DNA of 64,000 nucleotides from Xenorhabdus budapestensis. Lineage in GTDB: Bacteria; Pseudomonadota; Gammaproteobacteria; Enterobacterales; Enterobacteriaceae. Location of the stretch: assembly GCF_002632465.1 (NCBI RefSeq), contig NZ_NIBS01000002.1, positions 290,481-354,480 of the forward strand, written 5' to 3'. The first letter of the stretch is position 1. Each line of letters opens with the position of its first letter. The notes beneath the pieces are model-generated. The model made no database searches and had not been told where the DNA came from. It saw only the letters and a list, made by a program, of their open reading frames with translations. Both the position numbers and the translations under genes were made by a program. Positions 18,912-27,817 of the stretch are shown here, one piece after another.

Positions 18912-19433
18912 ATGAATATCATCAAACAGATATTGATACAGGATCTTGAGCGGATCAATCTCGCGGAGCATCGAGATGGTAAGGTGCATTTTAATAGCAT
19001 CTTTATTCACCAGCATCCATACCTGTTTTTGGCGATGATCGTTGCTTATGCTTTCCTCGCTGTACTGATGTGGTATGCCCCCTATTTTGGCGTTTGGTCA
19101 CTTATTCTATTTACCATACTTTTTTTCACCATGGCTGCCGTTTTACTGTTCGATATCAAACCGGTTTATCATTTTGAAGACATTGATGTATTAGATTTAC
19201 GCGTATGCTACAACGGTGAATGGTTCGTTGATGAAAAAGTATCTCAGGATGCTATCAACACAATACTTGCTCATCCGAATGTACCCAGCGAAATAAAGAA
19301 TGAAATCAAACGAATCATCAGACGAAAAGATGGAATTTGTTTTTATGATGTATTTATGATTGCGTGTTCAGAACAATCGCCTTATTTACAACCTCCCAAG
19401 GTTGAACAAAAATATGTAATTTCAGCAAAGTAG
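18912..19433 (+). CDS. ylaC: YlaC-family inner membrane protein
   Basis: The 173-residue protein from ATG 18912 resembles E. coli YlaC (about 156 residues), a membrane protein of unknown function. It has a cytoplasmic N terminus, two adjacent TM helices (about residues 33-55 and 60-82), and the strongly conserved block FEDIDVLDLRVCYNGEWF, then a soluble C-terminal part (IIRRKDGICFYDVF). The frame is open for 62 codons further upstream, but that part is not YlaC-like and no good ribosome binding site decides the start. It is monocistronic, just upstream of the tRNA-Asn array. Confidence 0.75.
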   Translation: MNIIKQILIQDLERINLAEHRDGKVHFNSIFIHQHPYLFLAMIVAYAFLAVLMWYAPYFGVWSLILFTILFFTMAAVLLFDIKPVYHFEDIDVLDLRVCYNGEWFVDEKVSQDAINTILAHPNVPSEIKNEIKRIIRRKDGICFYDVFMIACSEQSPYLQPPKVEQKYVISAK

Positions 19434-19494
19434 CATATTCATAGCACAATGCGCTCATATGATGAACAAACAATAGAAAAATAGAATTTTGGCG

Positions 19495-19523
19495 TTGACA
19501 CTCCCTGAGTTCATCGTTAATAT
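19495..19523 (+). promoter_or_regulatory. Promoter of tRNA-Asn copy 1
   Basis: TTGACA, 17 bp, TAATAT: near-consensus sigma-70 promoter ending 27 bp before the mature tRNA. Confidence 0.85.
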
Positions 19524-19550
19524 TCGCAACGTTCTCAGGAACATAGTAAT

Positions 19551-19626
19551 TCCTCCATAGTTCAGTCGGTAGAACGGCGGACTGTTAATCCGTATGTCAC
19601 TGGTTCGAGTCCAGTTGGAGGAGCCA
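19551..19626 (+). tRNA. tRNA-Asn (GTT anticodon), copy 1
   Basis: A 76 nt cloverleaf with encoded CCA. Acceptor arms TCCTCCA and TGGAGGA, anticodon loop CTGTTAA with GTT, T-arm CTGGTTCGAGTCCAG. It has its own promoter and a terminator directly downstream. Confidence 0.97.
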
Positions 19627-19636
19627 AATTCTAAAA

Positions 19637-19669
19637 AGCCCGGCTTTAGCTCTGCTAGTCGGGTTTTTT
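19637..19669 (+). terminator. Terminator of tRNA-Asn copy 1
   Basis: Stem CCCGGCT / AGTCGGG with one mismatch, followed by TTTTTT. Confidence 0.85.
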
Positions 19670-19794
19670 GCTGTCTATCCCCTATGGGCTATCTCTAACG
19701 AATAATTTCCTATCTTGCTCATATACGCTTTCTTTCTCCACATTGCCACTCTGAACACTACTTAACCATTTAAATTTATTTTCTATTTTTTCGC

Positions 19795-19823
19795 TTTACA
19801 ACTCTTCTGTATTCCCCTATTAT
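19795..19823 (+). promoter_or_regulatory. Promoter of tRNA-Asn copy 2
   Basis: TTTACA, 17 bp, TATTAT, at exactly the same distance from the tRNA as in copy 1. Confidence 0.8.
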
Positions 19824-19850
19824 TCGCAACGTTCTCAGGAACATAGTAAT

Positions 19851-19926
19851 TCCTCCATAGTTCAGTCGGTAGAACGGCGGACTGTTAATCCGTATGTCAC
19901 TGGTTCGAGTCCAGTTGGAGGAGCCA
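19851..19926 (+). tRNA. tRNA-Asn (GTT anticodon), copy 2
   Basis: Identical in its 76 nt to copy 1. The block from about 30 bp upstream through the terminator is nearly identical and lies exactly 300 bp after that of copy 1, indicating tandem duplication. Confidence 0.97.
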
Positions 19927-19936
19927 AATTCTAAAA

Positions 19937-19969
19937 AGCCCGGTTTTAGCTCTGCTAGTCGGGCTTTTT
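19937..19969 (+). terminator. Terminator of tRNA-Asn copy 2
   Basis: Hairpin with arms around GCCCGG and TCGGGC, followed by TTTTT; differs from that of copy 1 at two positions. Confidence 0.85.
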
Positions 19970-20278
19970 ACCATCTATCACTTATGCTAATAACCACATC
20001 GCCCTTCCCCAGACACATTTTCCCCCAACTATCTAATCATCACTTATATCCCTATTGTATCGGATGAGGGTTGACGATGTTTTTCGCTAAAATCTTTCCT
20101 GTCAGTTTTCCCGATAATTTTCTCTGCGATCTCATGTCAGAGAATACAATGAAATCTTAATCTCATGTACAAGATATAAAAAGTTACAGTATTGGTGATA
20201 TTATGTCACAAAAAATGATAAAACATCATCACTTTGAACAACCATCAACCACTTAAACTTATTTTTTTATTTTTCTGC

Positions 20279-20307
20279 TTTACAACCTTTCTACATTCAC
20301 CTACTAT
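20279..20307 (+). promoter_or_regulatory. Promoter of tRNA-Asn copy 3
   Basis: TTTACA, 17 bp, TACTAT, 27 bp before the tRNA. Confidence 0.75.
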
Positions 20308-20334
20308 TCGCCTCGTTCTCAGGAACACAGCAAT

Positions 20335-20410
20335 TCCTCCATAGTTCAGTCGGTAGAACGGCGGACTGTTAATCCGTATGTCACTGGTTCGAGTCCAGTT
20401 GGAGGAGCCA
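20335..20410 (+). tRNA. tRNA-Asn (GTT anticodon), copy 3
   Basis: Same 76 nt sequence as copies 1 and 2. The upstream flank is related (CGTTCTCAGGAACA) but more diverged. Confidence 0.97.
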
Positions 20411-20417
20411 AATTCTA

Positions 20418-20452
20418 AAAGCCCGATTTTAGCTTTGCTAATCGGGCTTTTT
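20418..20452 (+). terminator. Terminator of tRNA-Asn copy 3
   Basis: Perfect arms GCCCGAT and ATCGGGC followed by TTTTT. Confidence 0.9.
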
Positions 20453-20540
20453 ACCTTCCAATTATCATGTTTTCCACTTATCCTTGTTTGTTAATTTTAT
20501 TTCTGTAAAATTTTGAATATTTTCCCAAAAATAACCCGAA

Positions 20541-20576
20541 AAAGCTGAAAAAAGCTGAAAAAAGCTGAAAAAAGCG
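20541..20576. repeat. Tandem repeat of a 10 bp unit
   Basis: AAAGCTGAAA occurs three times without change, plus a partial fourth copy, in the gap between tRNA-Asn copies 3 and 4. The unit is close to one helical turn and A-rich. Confidence 0.9.
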
Positions 20577-20625
20577 CTTAAAGTACATATTTACAACAAA
20601 CAAACCAGTATTATGATTTTCCTCT

Positions 20626-20654
20626 TTGACAAATAGAAAAAGAGCCATTAATAT
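20626..20654 (+). promoter_or_regulatory. Promoter of tRNA-Asn copy 4
   Basis: TTGACA, 17 bp, TAATAT: the same element spacing as copies 1-3, but 20 bp from the tRNA. Confidence 0.85.
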
Positions 20655-20674
20655 TCTCCCCGTCTTGAAGGAGT

Positions 20675-20750
20675 TCCTCCATAGTTCAGTCGGTAGAACG
20701 GCGGACTGTTAATCCGTATGTCACTGGTTCAAGTCCAGTTGGAGGAGCCA
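20675..20750 (+). tRNA. tRNA-Asn (GTT anticodon), copy 4
   Basis: Differs from the other three at one base: the T-loop reads GGTTCAAGTCC instead of GGTTCGAGTCC. Flanks are unrelated to those of copies 1-3 and no terminator hairpin is visible before pyrC at 20978, so transcription may continue into pyrC. Confidence 0.97.
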
Positions 20751-20977
20751 ACTTCAATTCACCCTCGTTTATTACTTCTATTTTTTCTTTTTTGATACGA
20801 TTAATTTCCTCTGAATACCCTAGCTTGTGTAAAATTAAAAACTTAATTCTGCGAAAATGTGGAATTTTATCACTTATTAATAGCTATTTAACTATTTTCT
20901 CTTTATCATCTTCCATCGGCTTAAGGAATGCTGAATCAGCATCCGTCATTTTTCATCTATATTCTGGAGCCGGTTCC

Positions 20978-22033
20978 ATGACTACTGAATCTTATACTAT
21001 TAAAATCCGCCGCCCTGACGACTGGCATGTTCATTTTCGCGATGGTGATATATTGAAGACCATTGTCCCTCATACCAGCCGCTTTTTTGGCCGAGCTATT
21101 GTCATGCCCAACCTTGTTCCTCCTGTAATAGATGTTGCCAGCGCCAGAGCTTATAAAGAGCGAATCATGGCAGCCATTCCGTCAGAGCATCCATTCGAAC
21201 CACTGATGACATGCTATCTCACAGATTCAACAGATAGCTCACAAATTGAAATCGGTTATAAAGAGGGCGTTTTCACAGCCTGTAAACTCTACCCCGCAAA
21301 TGCAACAACTAATTCCAGCCATGGTATTTCTGACATACAAAAGATCTATCCTTTATTGGAAACGATAGAAAAATTGGGCATGCCTCTATTAATTCATGGT
21401 GAAGCTACCGCAGCTCATATTGATATTTTTGATCGGGAGGCCCGCTTCATTGAACAAGTGATGGAACCCTTACGTAAACAGTTCCCTGATCTGAAAGTTG
21501 TTTTCGAGCATATTACGACTAAAGAAGCTGCCGAATACGTTCTTGAAGGCAACGATAAATTAGGAGCGACACTAACACCACAACACTTGATGTTTAACCG
21601 TAATCATATGTTGGTCGGTGGTATCCGTCCTCATCTCTATTGCCTGCCTGTATTAAAACGTAATATTCATCAAGAAGCGTTACGTTCAGCCGTCGCCAGT
21701 GGTTGTGACCGTTTCTTTTTGGGAACAGACTCCGCCCCTCATTTGTTGCATCGTAAAGAATCTTCCTGTGGTTGTGCTGGTGTCTTCAACGCGCCTACTG
21801 CTTTGGCTGCCTATGCCACTGTTTTTGAAAAAATGGGTGCAATGAATCACTTTGAAGCATTCTGCTCTCTGAATGGCCCGAAATTTTATGATTTGCCTGT
21901 TAATAAAGGATTTATTGAGCTTATACGCAAGACTACACCAGTTACCGAATATATCGAACATGCTGGTGAAAAACTGATCCCATTCCTGGCTGGAGAAAAT
22001 GCAAGGTGGGAAGTAACAGTAATTCATTCATAA
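20978..22033 (+). CDS. pyrC: Dihydroorotase (PyrC)
   Basis: Zinc enzyme that interconverts carbamoyl-aspartate and dihydroorotate in pyrimidine synthesis. From ATG 20978 (GGAG ribosome binding site) it has 351 residues, against 348 in E. coli. Metal and active-site motifs are present: HxH in WHVHFRDGD, the carboxylated lysine in [13 protein letters not shown], histidines in LLIHGE and VFEHIT, and the aspartate in LGTDSAPH. The frame is open 62 codons further upstream but without similarity. The nearby neighbours bssS, trhO and lpxL match the E. coli region. Confidence 0.97.
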   Translation: MTTESYTIKIRRPDDWHVHFRDGDILKTIVPHTSRFFGRAIVMPNLVPPVIDVASARAYKERIMAAIPSEHPFEPLMTCYLTDSTDSSQIEIGYKEGVFTACKLYPANATTNSSHGISDIQKIYPLLETIEKLGMPLLIHGEATAAHIDIFDREARFIEQVMEPLRKQFPDLKVVFEHITTKEAAEYVLEGNDKLGATLTPQHLMFNRNHMLVGGIRPHLYCLPVLKRNIHQEALRSAVASGCDRFFLGTDSAPHLLHRKESSCGCAGVFNAPTALAAYATVFEKMGAMNHFEAFCSLNGPKFYDLPVNKGFIELIRKTTPVTEYIEHAGEKLIPFLAGENARWEVTVIHS

Positions 22034-22219
22034 GCAAGTTTAAGTTATAGAAGTTCTAGTTTCTTATTATCAGATAAAATGACCAATATCTGGTTTCTAC
22101 AACTGGTTGTAGTATTAGATTGATAAAAAGGTTTATACTGCAACTGCTCATCCTGGATGAGTCCACTGCTCTTAGTCAATTATATCAATAAAGATGCTGT
22201 AGTCTGATTAGGGGGTTAT

Positions 22220-22474
22220 ATGGGACAAAAAAATGAAATAATCCAAACCCATCCAGTTGTAGGTTGGGACATCAGTATTGTAGATACCTATGACGCTATG
22301 ATGATTCGTCTTCATTACTTATCCTCCCAAGATCAAACCACAGATAATGTTAGCATTGACAAAACATTGTGGTTAACGACAGGGGTTGCAAAACAACTGA
22401 TCCTAATCTTGCAGGCTGGAATCGAGAAGATTGAGTCATCGGAATACACTCAACTTGACTATACGAAACATTAA
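22220..22474 (+). CDS. bssS: BssS, biofilm/indole-response regulator protein
   Basis: Small cytoplasmic protein (84 residues, same as E. coli BssS/YceP), implicated in biofilm formation through indole and quorum signalling in E. coli; its biochemical role is not known. Conserved stretches include IQTHPVVGWDIS, YDAMMIRLHY, LWLTTGVAKQ and AGIEKIES. A strong AGGGGG ribosome binding site precedes the ATG. Gene order pyrC-bssS is as in E. coli, without dinI between. Confidence 0.9.
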   Translation: MGQKNEIIQTHPVVGWDISIVDTYDAMMIRLHYLSSQDQTTDNVSIDKTLWLTTGVAKQLILILQAGIEKIESSEYTQLDYTKH

Positions 22475-22502
22475 CAACAAACTTGAAAATTCAAACACAT
22501 CT

Positions 22503-22526
22503 GGACACTCAATACACTGAGTGTCC
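22503..22526. repeat. Stem-loop downstream of bssS
   Basis: Perfect arms GGACACTC and GAGTGTCC. No T-run follows on the plus strand, so terminator function is uncertain. Confidence 0.5.
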
Positions 22527-22688
22527 AACATGAGTATCAAAACGAATATCAGCCGACAAAATCATTCATATAGTTTATTATTCTGTACAATACTGTATCA
22601 TACAGCTATGTTCGTTCGCCTGATTTTTAAGTATCAAGCGACCTAATTCATTTAATAATAACCGCTATAGAACAAGGATGTTCAGTTA

Positions 22689-23282
22689 ATGAAATTATTA
22701 ATTATTGATGAGTGCCATTATACACGTCTTGGGATCATTGAATCTCTAAAAGAAAATACAGATATCCTTTCAACAGCGGCTCATTCAATTCAGGAGGCGA
22801 TAAATATTTTGTCGATATTTTCGCCTGATATTATTCTGATTAACCTGACATATTATGGTCATCACAGTTCATATTGTGAACAAATGAAACTATTTATTTC
22901 ATTGGTTCGTAATACCCGTATATATATCTATATTGATAAACTATATCCATGGATAGAGAATTATATCCAATTGACAAATAAAGATTTTATCTTACCCAAA
23001 AGGAATCTTAGCTTATTGTTAGCGCGGCTAAAAGAGTTGGCATCACATGATATTCAACGTTATTTTGCCAATTTTAATATAAAAAGTTCTATTTTTAGTC
23101 AACAAGAAAACAGGATCATCTATTATTGGATGCTGGAAATAGATACCTATAAAATTGCCAGAATACTAAATATAAGTAGTAGTACAGTTTATTCACATAA
23201 ACGGCATATCATAGAAAAAATAGGAGTAACCAACAAAATAGAACTACTTTTTGTTTATAATATTTTTAAATATCTCTGCTAA
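22689..23282 (+). CDS. LuxR/FixJ-type transcription regulator with a degenerate receiver domain
   Basis: The 197-residue protein has the layout of a NarL-type response regulator: an N-terminal CheY-like domain (about 1-115) and a C-terminal LuxR helix-turn-helix (about 133-195, YKIARILNISSSTVYSHKRHII). The usual phospho-acceptor aspartate is replaced by N52 (DIILINLTYY), while an acidic residue near the start (IIDECHY) remains. It is therefore probably a pseudo-receiver controlled by something other than phosphorylation, as in RcsA-like regulators. AAGGA lies upstream of the ATG. No sensor kinase is nearby and I cannot name its targets. Confidence 0.8.
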   Translation: MKLLIIDECHYTRLGIIESLKENTDILSTAAHSIQEAINILSIFSPDIILINLTYYGHHSSYCEQMKLFISLVRNTRIYIYIDKLYPWIENYIQLTNKDFILPKRNLSLLLARLKELASHDIQRYFANFNIKSSIFSQQENRIIYYWMLEIDTYKIARILNISSSTVYSHKRHIIEKIGVTNKIELLFVYNIFKYLC

Positions 23283-23300
23283 CGCCGCAAAAAATAACTA

Positions 23301-23336
23301 AATTGGCGTAATAATTTAAGTATTATTACGCCAATT
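23301..23336. terminator. Bidirectional terminator between the LuxR-type gene and trhO
   Basis: Perfect 14 bp arms AATTGGCGTAATAA and TTATTACGCCAATT with T-runs on both sides; serves two convergent genes. Confidence 0.85.
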
Positions 23337-23373
23337 TTTGTATCTGCTTGCTAGAAATATACTTAAGATAAAT

Positions 23374-24444
23374 TTATTGTTTGTTGGATTGCAATGAGGT
23401 AATATTTAGACCGTCATTCAACCGATAACGGGATTTATTAAAAATCTTAGCCCCATTTTCTCTTCCTGCCCGGCGAGCACGTTGTTCATCTTCAGGGAGT
23501 AACATTTCTTCCCGACAAACATCGCTACAACATCCCTCAAACCGCTCTGCACAAGATGGACATTGAATAAACAACAAATGGCATCCATCATTTTTACAGT
23601 TAGTGTGACTATCACAAGTTGCGCCGCACTGATGACAATGAGCGATAACGTCTTCAGAAATACGCTCTCCCATACGCTCATCAAAAACAAAGTTTTTACC
23701 AATAAAGCGAACAGGTAAACTTTGCTCTTTCACCTTACGAGCATACTCAATAACTCCACCTTCTACATGGTAAACTTTGTTAAAACCATTGTGGAGCATG
23801 TAGGCACTCGCTTTTTCACAACGGATCCCACCAGTACAATACATAACGATATTTTTATCTTTATCATCTTTCAACATTTCTACTGCCATCGGCAATTGCT
23901 CACGAAATGTATCTGATGGGATCTCAATCGCGTTCTCAAAATGGCCAACTTCATATTCATAATGGTTACGCATATCGACAAACACGGTATTAGGATCATC
24001 CAGCATTTGGTTGACCTGAGCGGCTTTCAGATATTCACCGGTTTTTGACGGATTAAAAGTTTCATCCTCAATACCATCAGCAACTATGCGTTCACGCACT
24101 TTCATACGTAATACCCAAAATGACTTGCCATCATCTTCCAACGCAATATTGAGTCGCAGGTTATACAAAGCAGGATCAGTTGCATCTAATAATGTTTTCA
24201 AGGCATCAACATTTTTGGAAGGTATGCTGATTTGCGCATTGATACCCTCTTTGGCGATATAAACCCGCCCGAAGACTGATAACTCAGTGAATTTTTGATA
24301 CAAGCTATCGCGAAAAGCCTGTGGCTCAGAAATAGTAAAATATTTATAAAAAGAGATGGTTGTACGCGGCTCTGTTTCAGCCAACATACGCTCTTTCAGC
24401 TCTTTATTAGAAATACGGTTATGTAACACTGGCATGGTGTTCAA
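23374..24444 (-). CDS. trhO: tRNA uridine(34) hydroxylase TrhO (YceA), rhodanese family
   Basis: Oxygen-dependent hydroxylase making 5-hydroxyuridine at wobble position 34, the first step of cmo5U/mcmo5U formation. The 356-residue protein has an N-terminal acylphosphatase-like domain (about 25-120), a rhodanese domain with C203 in [12 protein letters not shown], and a cysteine-rich C-terminal domain ([27 protein letters not shown]). It is the same length class as E. coli YceA (350). It is convergent with the LuxR-type gene. Confidence 0.95.
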   Translation of the reverse strand: MNTMPVLHNRISNKELKERMLAETEPRTTISFYKYFTISEPQAFRDSLYQKFTELSVFGRVYIAKEGINAQISIPSKNVDALKTLLDATDPALYNLRLNIALEDDGKSFWVLRMKVRERIVADGIEDETFNPSKTGEYLKAAQVNQMLDDPNTVFVDMRNHYEYEVGHFENAIEIPSDTFREQLPMAVEMLKDDKDKNIVMYCTGGIRCEKASAYMLHNGFNKVYHVEGGVIEYARKVKEQSLPVRFIGKNFVFDERMGERISEDVIAHCHQCGATCDSHTNCKNDGCHLLFIQCPSCAERFEGCCSDVCREEMLLPEDEQRARRAGRENGAKIFNKSRYRLNDGLNITSLQSNKQ

Positions 24445-24976
24445 AATACCCTTATAGTTTGTTGATATTCATACATTTATGTCTGTCTGTGTCCGCAGAG
24501 TGTTTACACTAGATCATTATCGACAATTTTAACCAGAAACCCCACGCTCTACACTTGAGGTTTTTTATCCCCTGCAATATTACTTTTTTCTGTGGCCCAG
24601 ATCTATCAATCCCTGTTCTGAATCAACTTAACCCCCGAACTAGCTTAAACATTTAGAAATTACCATTTCTCCCTCATTTCACTATATTCTTAATCCGCAG
24701 CCACAACGCATCACGGCGCCTCTTTCTGCCGTTCCGTTTCTACCGGAATAAAACAATCATTTGAATATGATGCTGAAGAACATCATAATCATGCCCTAAC
24801 ACTGCATAGCCAAAGCATGGGGGACAACTTCTTACTTGTTATCAGTTGATTAATCATTTAGTGCCCCGGTATTTCGATATTCCACTAAAAAGTGTCACAA
24901 TACCCCTATTACTCTTAAAACCTTACAAGACAGGTTTTTTATAGTTAGATTATTATCTTTAATACACTGAAAACAC
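24445..24976. other. Intergenic region between divergent trhO and lpxL
   Basis: About 530 bp. A plus-strand open stretch of about 66 codons without a start (about 24694-24850, containing SFEYDAEEHHNHALTLHSQS) could be a gene remnant, but I do not recognise it. The promoters of trhO and lpxL must lie here. Confidence 0.4.
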
Positions 24977-25912
24977 ATGATACAAGCATCCTCTTTTCGT
25001 TGTTTATTTTTACATCCCCGCTACTGGCTGACTTGGCTGGGTATCGGCATACTCTATCTACTGGTCTTACTTCCTTACCCCGTGATTTACTGGATAGGAA
25101 CCCGGCTTGGTCGGTTATCACAGCGTTTTTTAAAAAAACGAGCCAAAATCGCTGAACGCAATCTGGCTCTCTGCTTCCCTAATATGCCACCAGAGGAACG
25201 GAATAAATGGCTGGTCAAAAACTTTGAATCTGTTGGTATGGGGTTATTTGAAACTGGCATGGCTTGGTTCTGGCCTGACTGGAGAATTAAACGCTGGTTC
25301 AAAATTACAGGACGAGAGAACATCCAAAAAGTGCAAGCCACAGGTCAGGGGATCATCGTGATTGGGATCCATTTTCTGACACTGGAATTGGGAGCCCGCA
25401 TTTTTGGTATGCTCAATCCGGGCATCGGGGTTTATCGCCCGAATGATAATCCGGTTATCGATTGGCTACAAACCTGGGGACGTTTACGTTCCAACAAATA
25501 CATGCTGGACAGAAAAGATGTCAAGGGAATGATCCGTTGCCTGAAAAACGGTGAAATTGTCTGGTACGCACCAGATCATGATTATGGTCCACGTAAAAGT
25601 GTATTTGCCCCATTATTTGCTGTTGAACATGCCGCAACAACGACCGGGACTTCAATTTTGGTTAGATTATCCAATCCAGCTTTATTACCTTTTACCCCAC
25701 GCAGATTACCTGATGGAAAAGGTTATGAGCTGATTATTCAACCCGCTGTAGAAAATTTTCCTGAAAAAGATGAAGTCGAGGCGGCAACCTTTATGAATAA
25801 GGTAATCGAGCGGGAAATTATGCAAGCTCCGGAGCAATACATGTGGTTACACCGCCGTTTTAAAACACGTCCTAAAGATATGCCGTCTTTATATAGTGAT
25901 AATATTCATTAG
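24977..25912 (+). CDS. lpxL: Lipid A biosynthesis lauroyl acyltransferase LpxL
   Basis: Inner-membrane acyltransferase that adds the secondary acyl chain to Kdo2-lipid IVA. The 311-residue protein has an N-terminal membrane anchor (about 17-40) and the catalytic HX4E motif as H132 and E137 ([12 protein letters not shown]), followed by [31 protein letters not shown] and the C-terminal [15 protein letters not shown]. It is closer to LpxL (HtrB) than to LpxM. Synteny with trhO matches the E. coli lpxL-yceA pair, though paralogue LpxP cannot be fully excluded. Confidence 0.93.
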   Translation: MIQASSFRCLFLHPRYWLTWLGIGILYLLVLLPYPVIYWIGTRLGRLSQRFLKKRAKIAERNLALCFPNMPPEERNKWLVKNFESVGMGLFETGMAWFWPDWRIKRWFKITGRENIQKVQATGQGIIVIGIHFLTLELGARIFGMLNPGIGVYRPNDNPVIDWLQTWGRLRSNKYMLDRKDVKGMIRCLKNGEIVWYAPDHDYGPRKSVFAPLFAVEHAATTTGTSILVRLSNPALLPFTPRRLPDGKGYELIIQPAVENFPEKDEVEAATFMNKVIEREIMQAPEQYMWLHRRFKTRPKDMPSLYSDNIH

Positions 25913-25932
25913 TCAGTCATCATTAGCAAACT

Positions 25933-25965
25933 CTCAGGCGGCCATTTTTTACGTGACCGCCTGAG
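25933..25965 (+). terminator. Terminator of lpxL
   Basis: Perfect arms CTCAGGCGG and CCGCCTGAG followed by TTTTAG. Confidence 0.8.
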
Positions 25966-26009
25966 TTTTAGCAATGAAAGTTATCTATTAAATCATAAAA
26001 TAACCATCA

Positions 26010-26531
26010 CTATCTCCCGCAAGCATCGGAGATCTCCATCTCGGAATAGAGATTCCCTCGTTCTTTCTCCAATTTCTGTCTGGTTTCACGATAACATTTG
26101 CGTCGGTTTGAACGGATTATTTCTCTCATAAAACGAGCTTCCTTGATCTGATAAAACTGCAGGTCTTTGTTATTCCAGCTATAAGAAAGCCCGACACGCT
26201 CTTTGTGCTGAGATAAGAGGGACAATTCGTTCATAAAGTGCCTTTCTTTGGCATAATCCCAACTAGGAGAAATCTCGACATACATATTCGAATCGTTTTT
26301 TTTGGTGTATTCCTTCAACTCTTCTTCTCGTTTCTCAGCCAGGGCGTTGTCTTGCGCTAACTTATTAACATTCCAATAATTGGCGCCAAGTTCTTCCCTT
26401 TTTTTCAGATATTCTCCTGAAGGTTTGTTATCAGCAGGTATATCACTTTTGTAGCTGAAGTCGTAAGCCAATGCCTGAAAACAGCCAATTACTGTAAGAA
26501 AAAACAGGCTATGGATCCCTTTTATTTTCAT
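26010..26531 (-). CDS. Hypothetical exported protein
   Basis: Not recognised. 173 residues with a clear signal peptide (KIKGIHSLFFLTVIGCFQALA, cleavage probably after ALA near residue 22), then a highly charged, lysine- and glutamate-rich, probably helical mature part with aromatic clusters (VEISPSWDYAKERHF, GLSYSWNNKDLQFYQ). There are two cysteines in the mature part (about C148 and C171). It is convergent with lpxL and has no obvious operon partner. It may be a periplasmic protein specific to these genera. Confidence 0.6.
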   Translation of the reverse strand: MKIKGIHSLFFLTVIGCFQALAYDFSYKSDIPADNKPSGEYLKKREELGANYWNVNKLAQDNALAEKREEELKEYTKKNDSNMYVEISPSWDYAKERHFMNELSLLSQHKERVGLSYSWNNKDLQFYQIKEARFMREIIRSNRRKCYRETRQKLEKERGNLYSEMEISDACGR

Positions 26532-26697
26532 AAATCCCCTAGTGTAACTATTACAAGTATTATTATTTAATAATCATTACCACCTTAGATCAACTACCAG
26601 TAATGGGTAGTTCCAGAGCCAAAACAAATAACCCTTTACAAACAATAGCAATTTCAACATGCTAGGTAACATTTTTTAAAAGCAAAGTGAGTTCTTG

Positions 26698-27477
26698 ATG
26701 CGTTCATACCCTATTTATCATGTCGATGCTTTTACAGAAAAAAACTTCTCCGGTAATCCCGCTGCTGTTGTCTTACTGGACGAATGGTTATCAGATGAAA
26801 CATTGATTGCGATCGCTGCTGAGATCAACCTCTCAGAAACTGCTTTTTTAGTTGACGATCATCTACGCTGGTTTACTCCCAAAATAGAAGTAAACTTATG
26901 TGGGCATGCAACACTGGCAACAGCTTTTGTTCTCGTTGAACAGCATTCTTATCAAAATAATCCAATTACATTCAAAACCCGTTCTGGAGAACTTCGTGTC
27001 ACCCATCAGGATAGCGTTTTCACGTTAGATTTCCCTGCCGCTGATTACCAAGAAGAAAAAACACTTCTTCCCATCATACAAGAGGCTTTAGGGCAAGATA
27101 TCAGCGAGGTATTTGCTTCCCACGATCGTTATATCTGTGTACTAGATTCTGCCGATCAAGTTCTTCATGCTCAACCACACTTTGATAAAATAGCCGCCCT
27201 TCCGCTACCGGGACTTGCCATTACTGCCTTTGGCGATTTATCTACGGACTTTGTTTCGCGCTATTTTGCTCCAGCAAAAGGCATTAATGAAGACCCTGTC
27301 ACGGGTTCGACCCATTGTGTTCTGGCCCCTTTCTGGGGAGCAAGACTCAATAAATCGACACTTCGTGCCCGTCAATTATCAGATAGGGGCGGCGATATAT
27401 TATGCGAAATACAAGGAAAACGTGTTTATCTGACAGGAAAAGCAAAACTATTTTCTTTTGGAAAAATAGTTTTTTAA
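26698..27477 (+). CDS. PhzF-family isomerase (YddE-like)
   Basis: Two-domain diaminopimelate-epimerase-like fold. Family members isomerise phenazine precursors or act on unknown substrates. 259 residues from ATG 26698; a TTG one codon upstream is an alternative. Family landmarks are present: VDAFTEKNFSGNPAAVV, the catalytic glutamate in NLSETAF, VNLCGHATLATA and NEDPVTGSTHCVL. It is monocistronic with no phenazine genes nearby, so a housekeeping YddE-like role is as likely as secondary metabolism. Confidence 0.88.
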   Translation: MRSYPIYHVDAFTEKNFSGNPAAVVLLDEWLSDETLIAIAAEINLSETAFLVDDHLRWFTPKIEVNLCGHATLATAFVLVEQHSYQNNPITFKTRSGELRVTHQDSVFTLDFPAADYQEEKTLLPIIQEALGQDISEVFASHDRYICVLDSADQVLHAQPHFDKIAALPLPGLAITAFGDLSTDFVSRYFAPAKGINEDPVTGSTHCVLAPFWGARLNKSTLRARQLSDRGGDILCEIQGKRVYLTGKAKLFSFGKIVF

Positions 27478-27539
27478 ATCAATCAGTTTCTTATTTTCAA
27501 AAGTAGCGACTCAGAAGCATTCAAGTATTAAGGAAAGAT

Positions 27540-27735
27540 ATGATTCAGCTATATATGTTTTATCTTGGTGGGAACGCTGGAAAATCCAATATTGAAGTTC
27601 ATGATGTCCAGTTTGTTGCAGTGAATAAAATTGAAGAAGCATACCCTGTATTACGTGATTGTTCATCTGACTGAAAACCCTCACGGTCAGCCAGACAAAC
27701 CAGAATGGCAAGGATACCGCCCTATCGGGATCTGA
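27540..27735 (+). pseudogene. DUF1543-family gene remnant
   Basis: A good ribosome binding site (AAGGAAAG) and an ATG at 27540 begin a 44-codon piece, MFYLGGNAGKSNIEVHDVQF through KIEEAYPVLRD, which I recognise as the start of DUF1543 proteins of unknown function. It stops at 27674. Another frame overlapping the end continues HLTENPHGQPDKPEWQGYRPIG to a stop at 27735, likely the C terminus. The middle of the gene has been deleted. Confidence 0.7.
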
Positions 27736-27817
27736 TGAAAAATAGTCAGCAGAACAATTCAGTTTCTGCTGACTATCAATCAGAACATATAACTCCCCAA
27801 ACTCGCTAATTTTACTT

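Noticed and set aside
20541..20576. CRISPR-like repeat
   Set aside because: The units are contiguous 10-mers without spacers, so it is a simple tandem repeat.
27511..27711. 66-codon minus-strand open frame
   Set aside because: It is the antisense of the DUF1543 remnant, which has a ribosome binding site and a recognisable N terminus.
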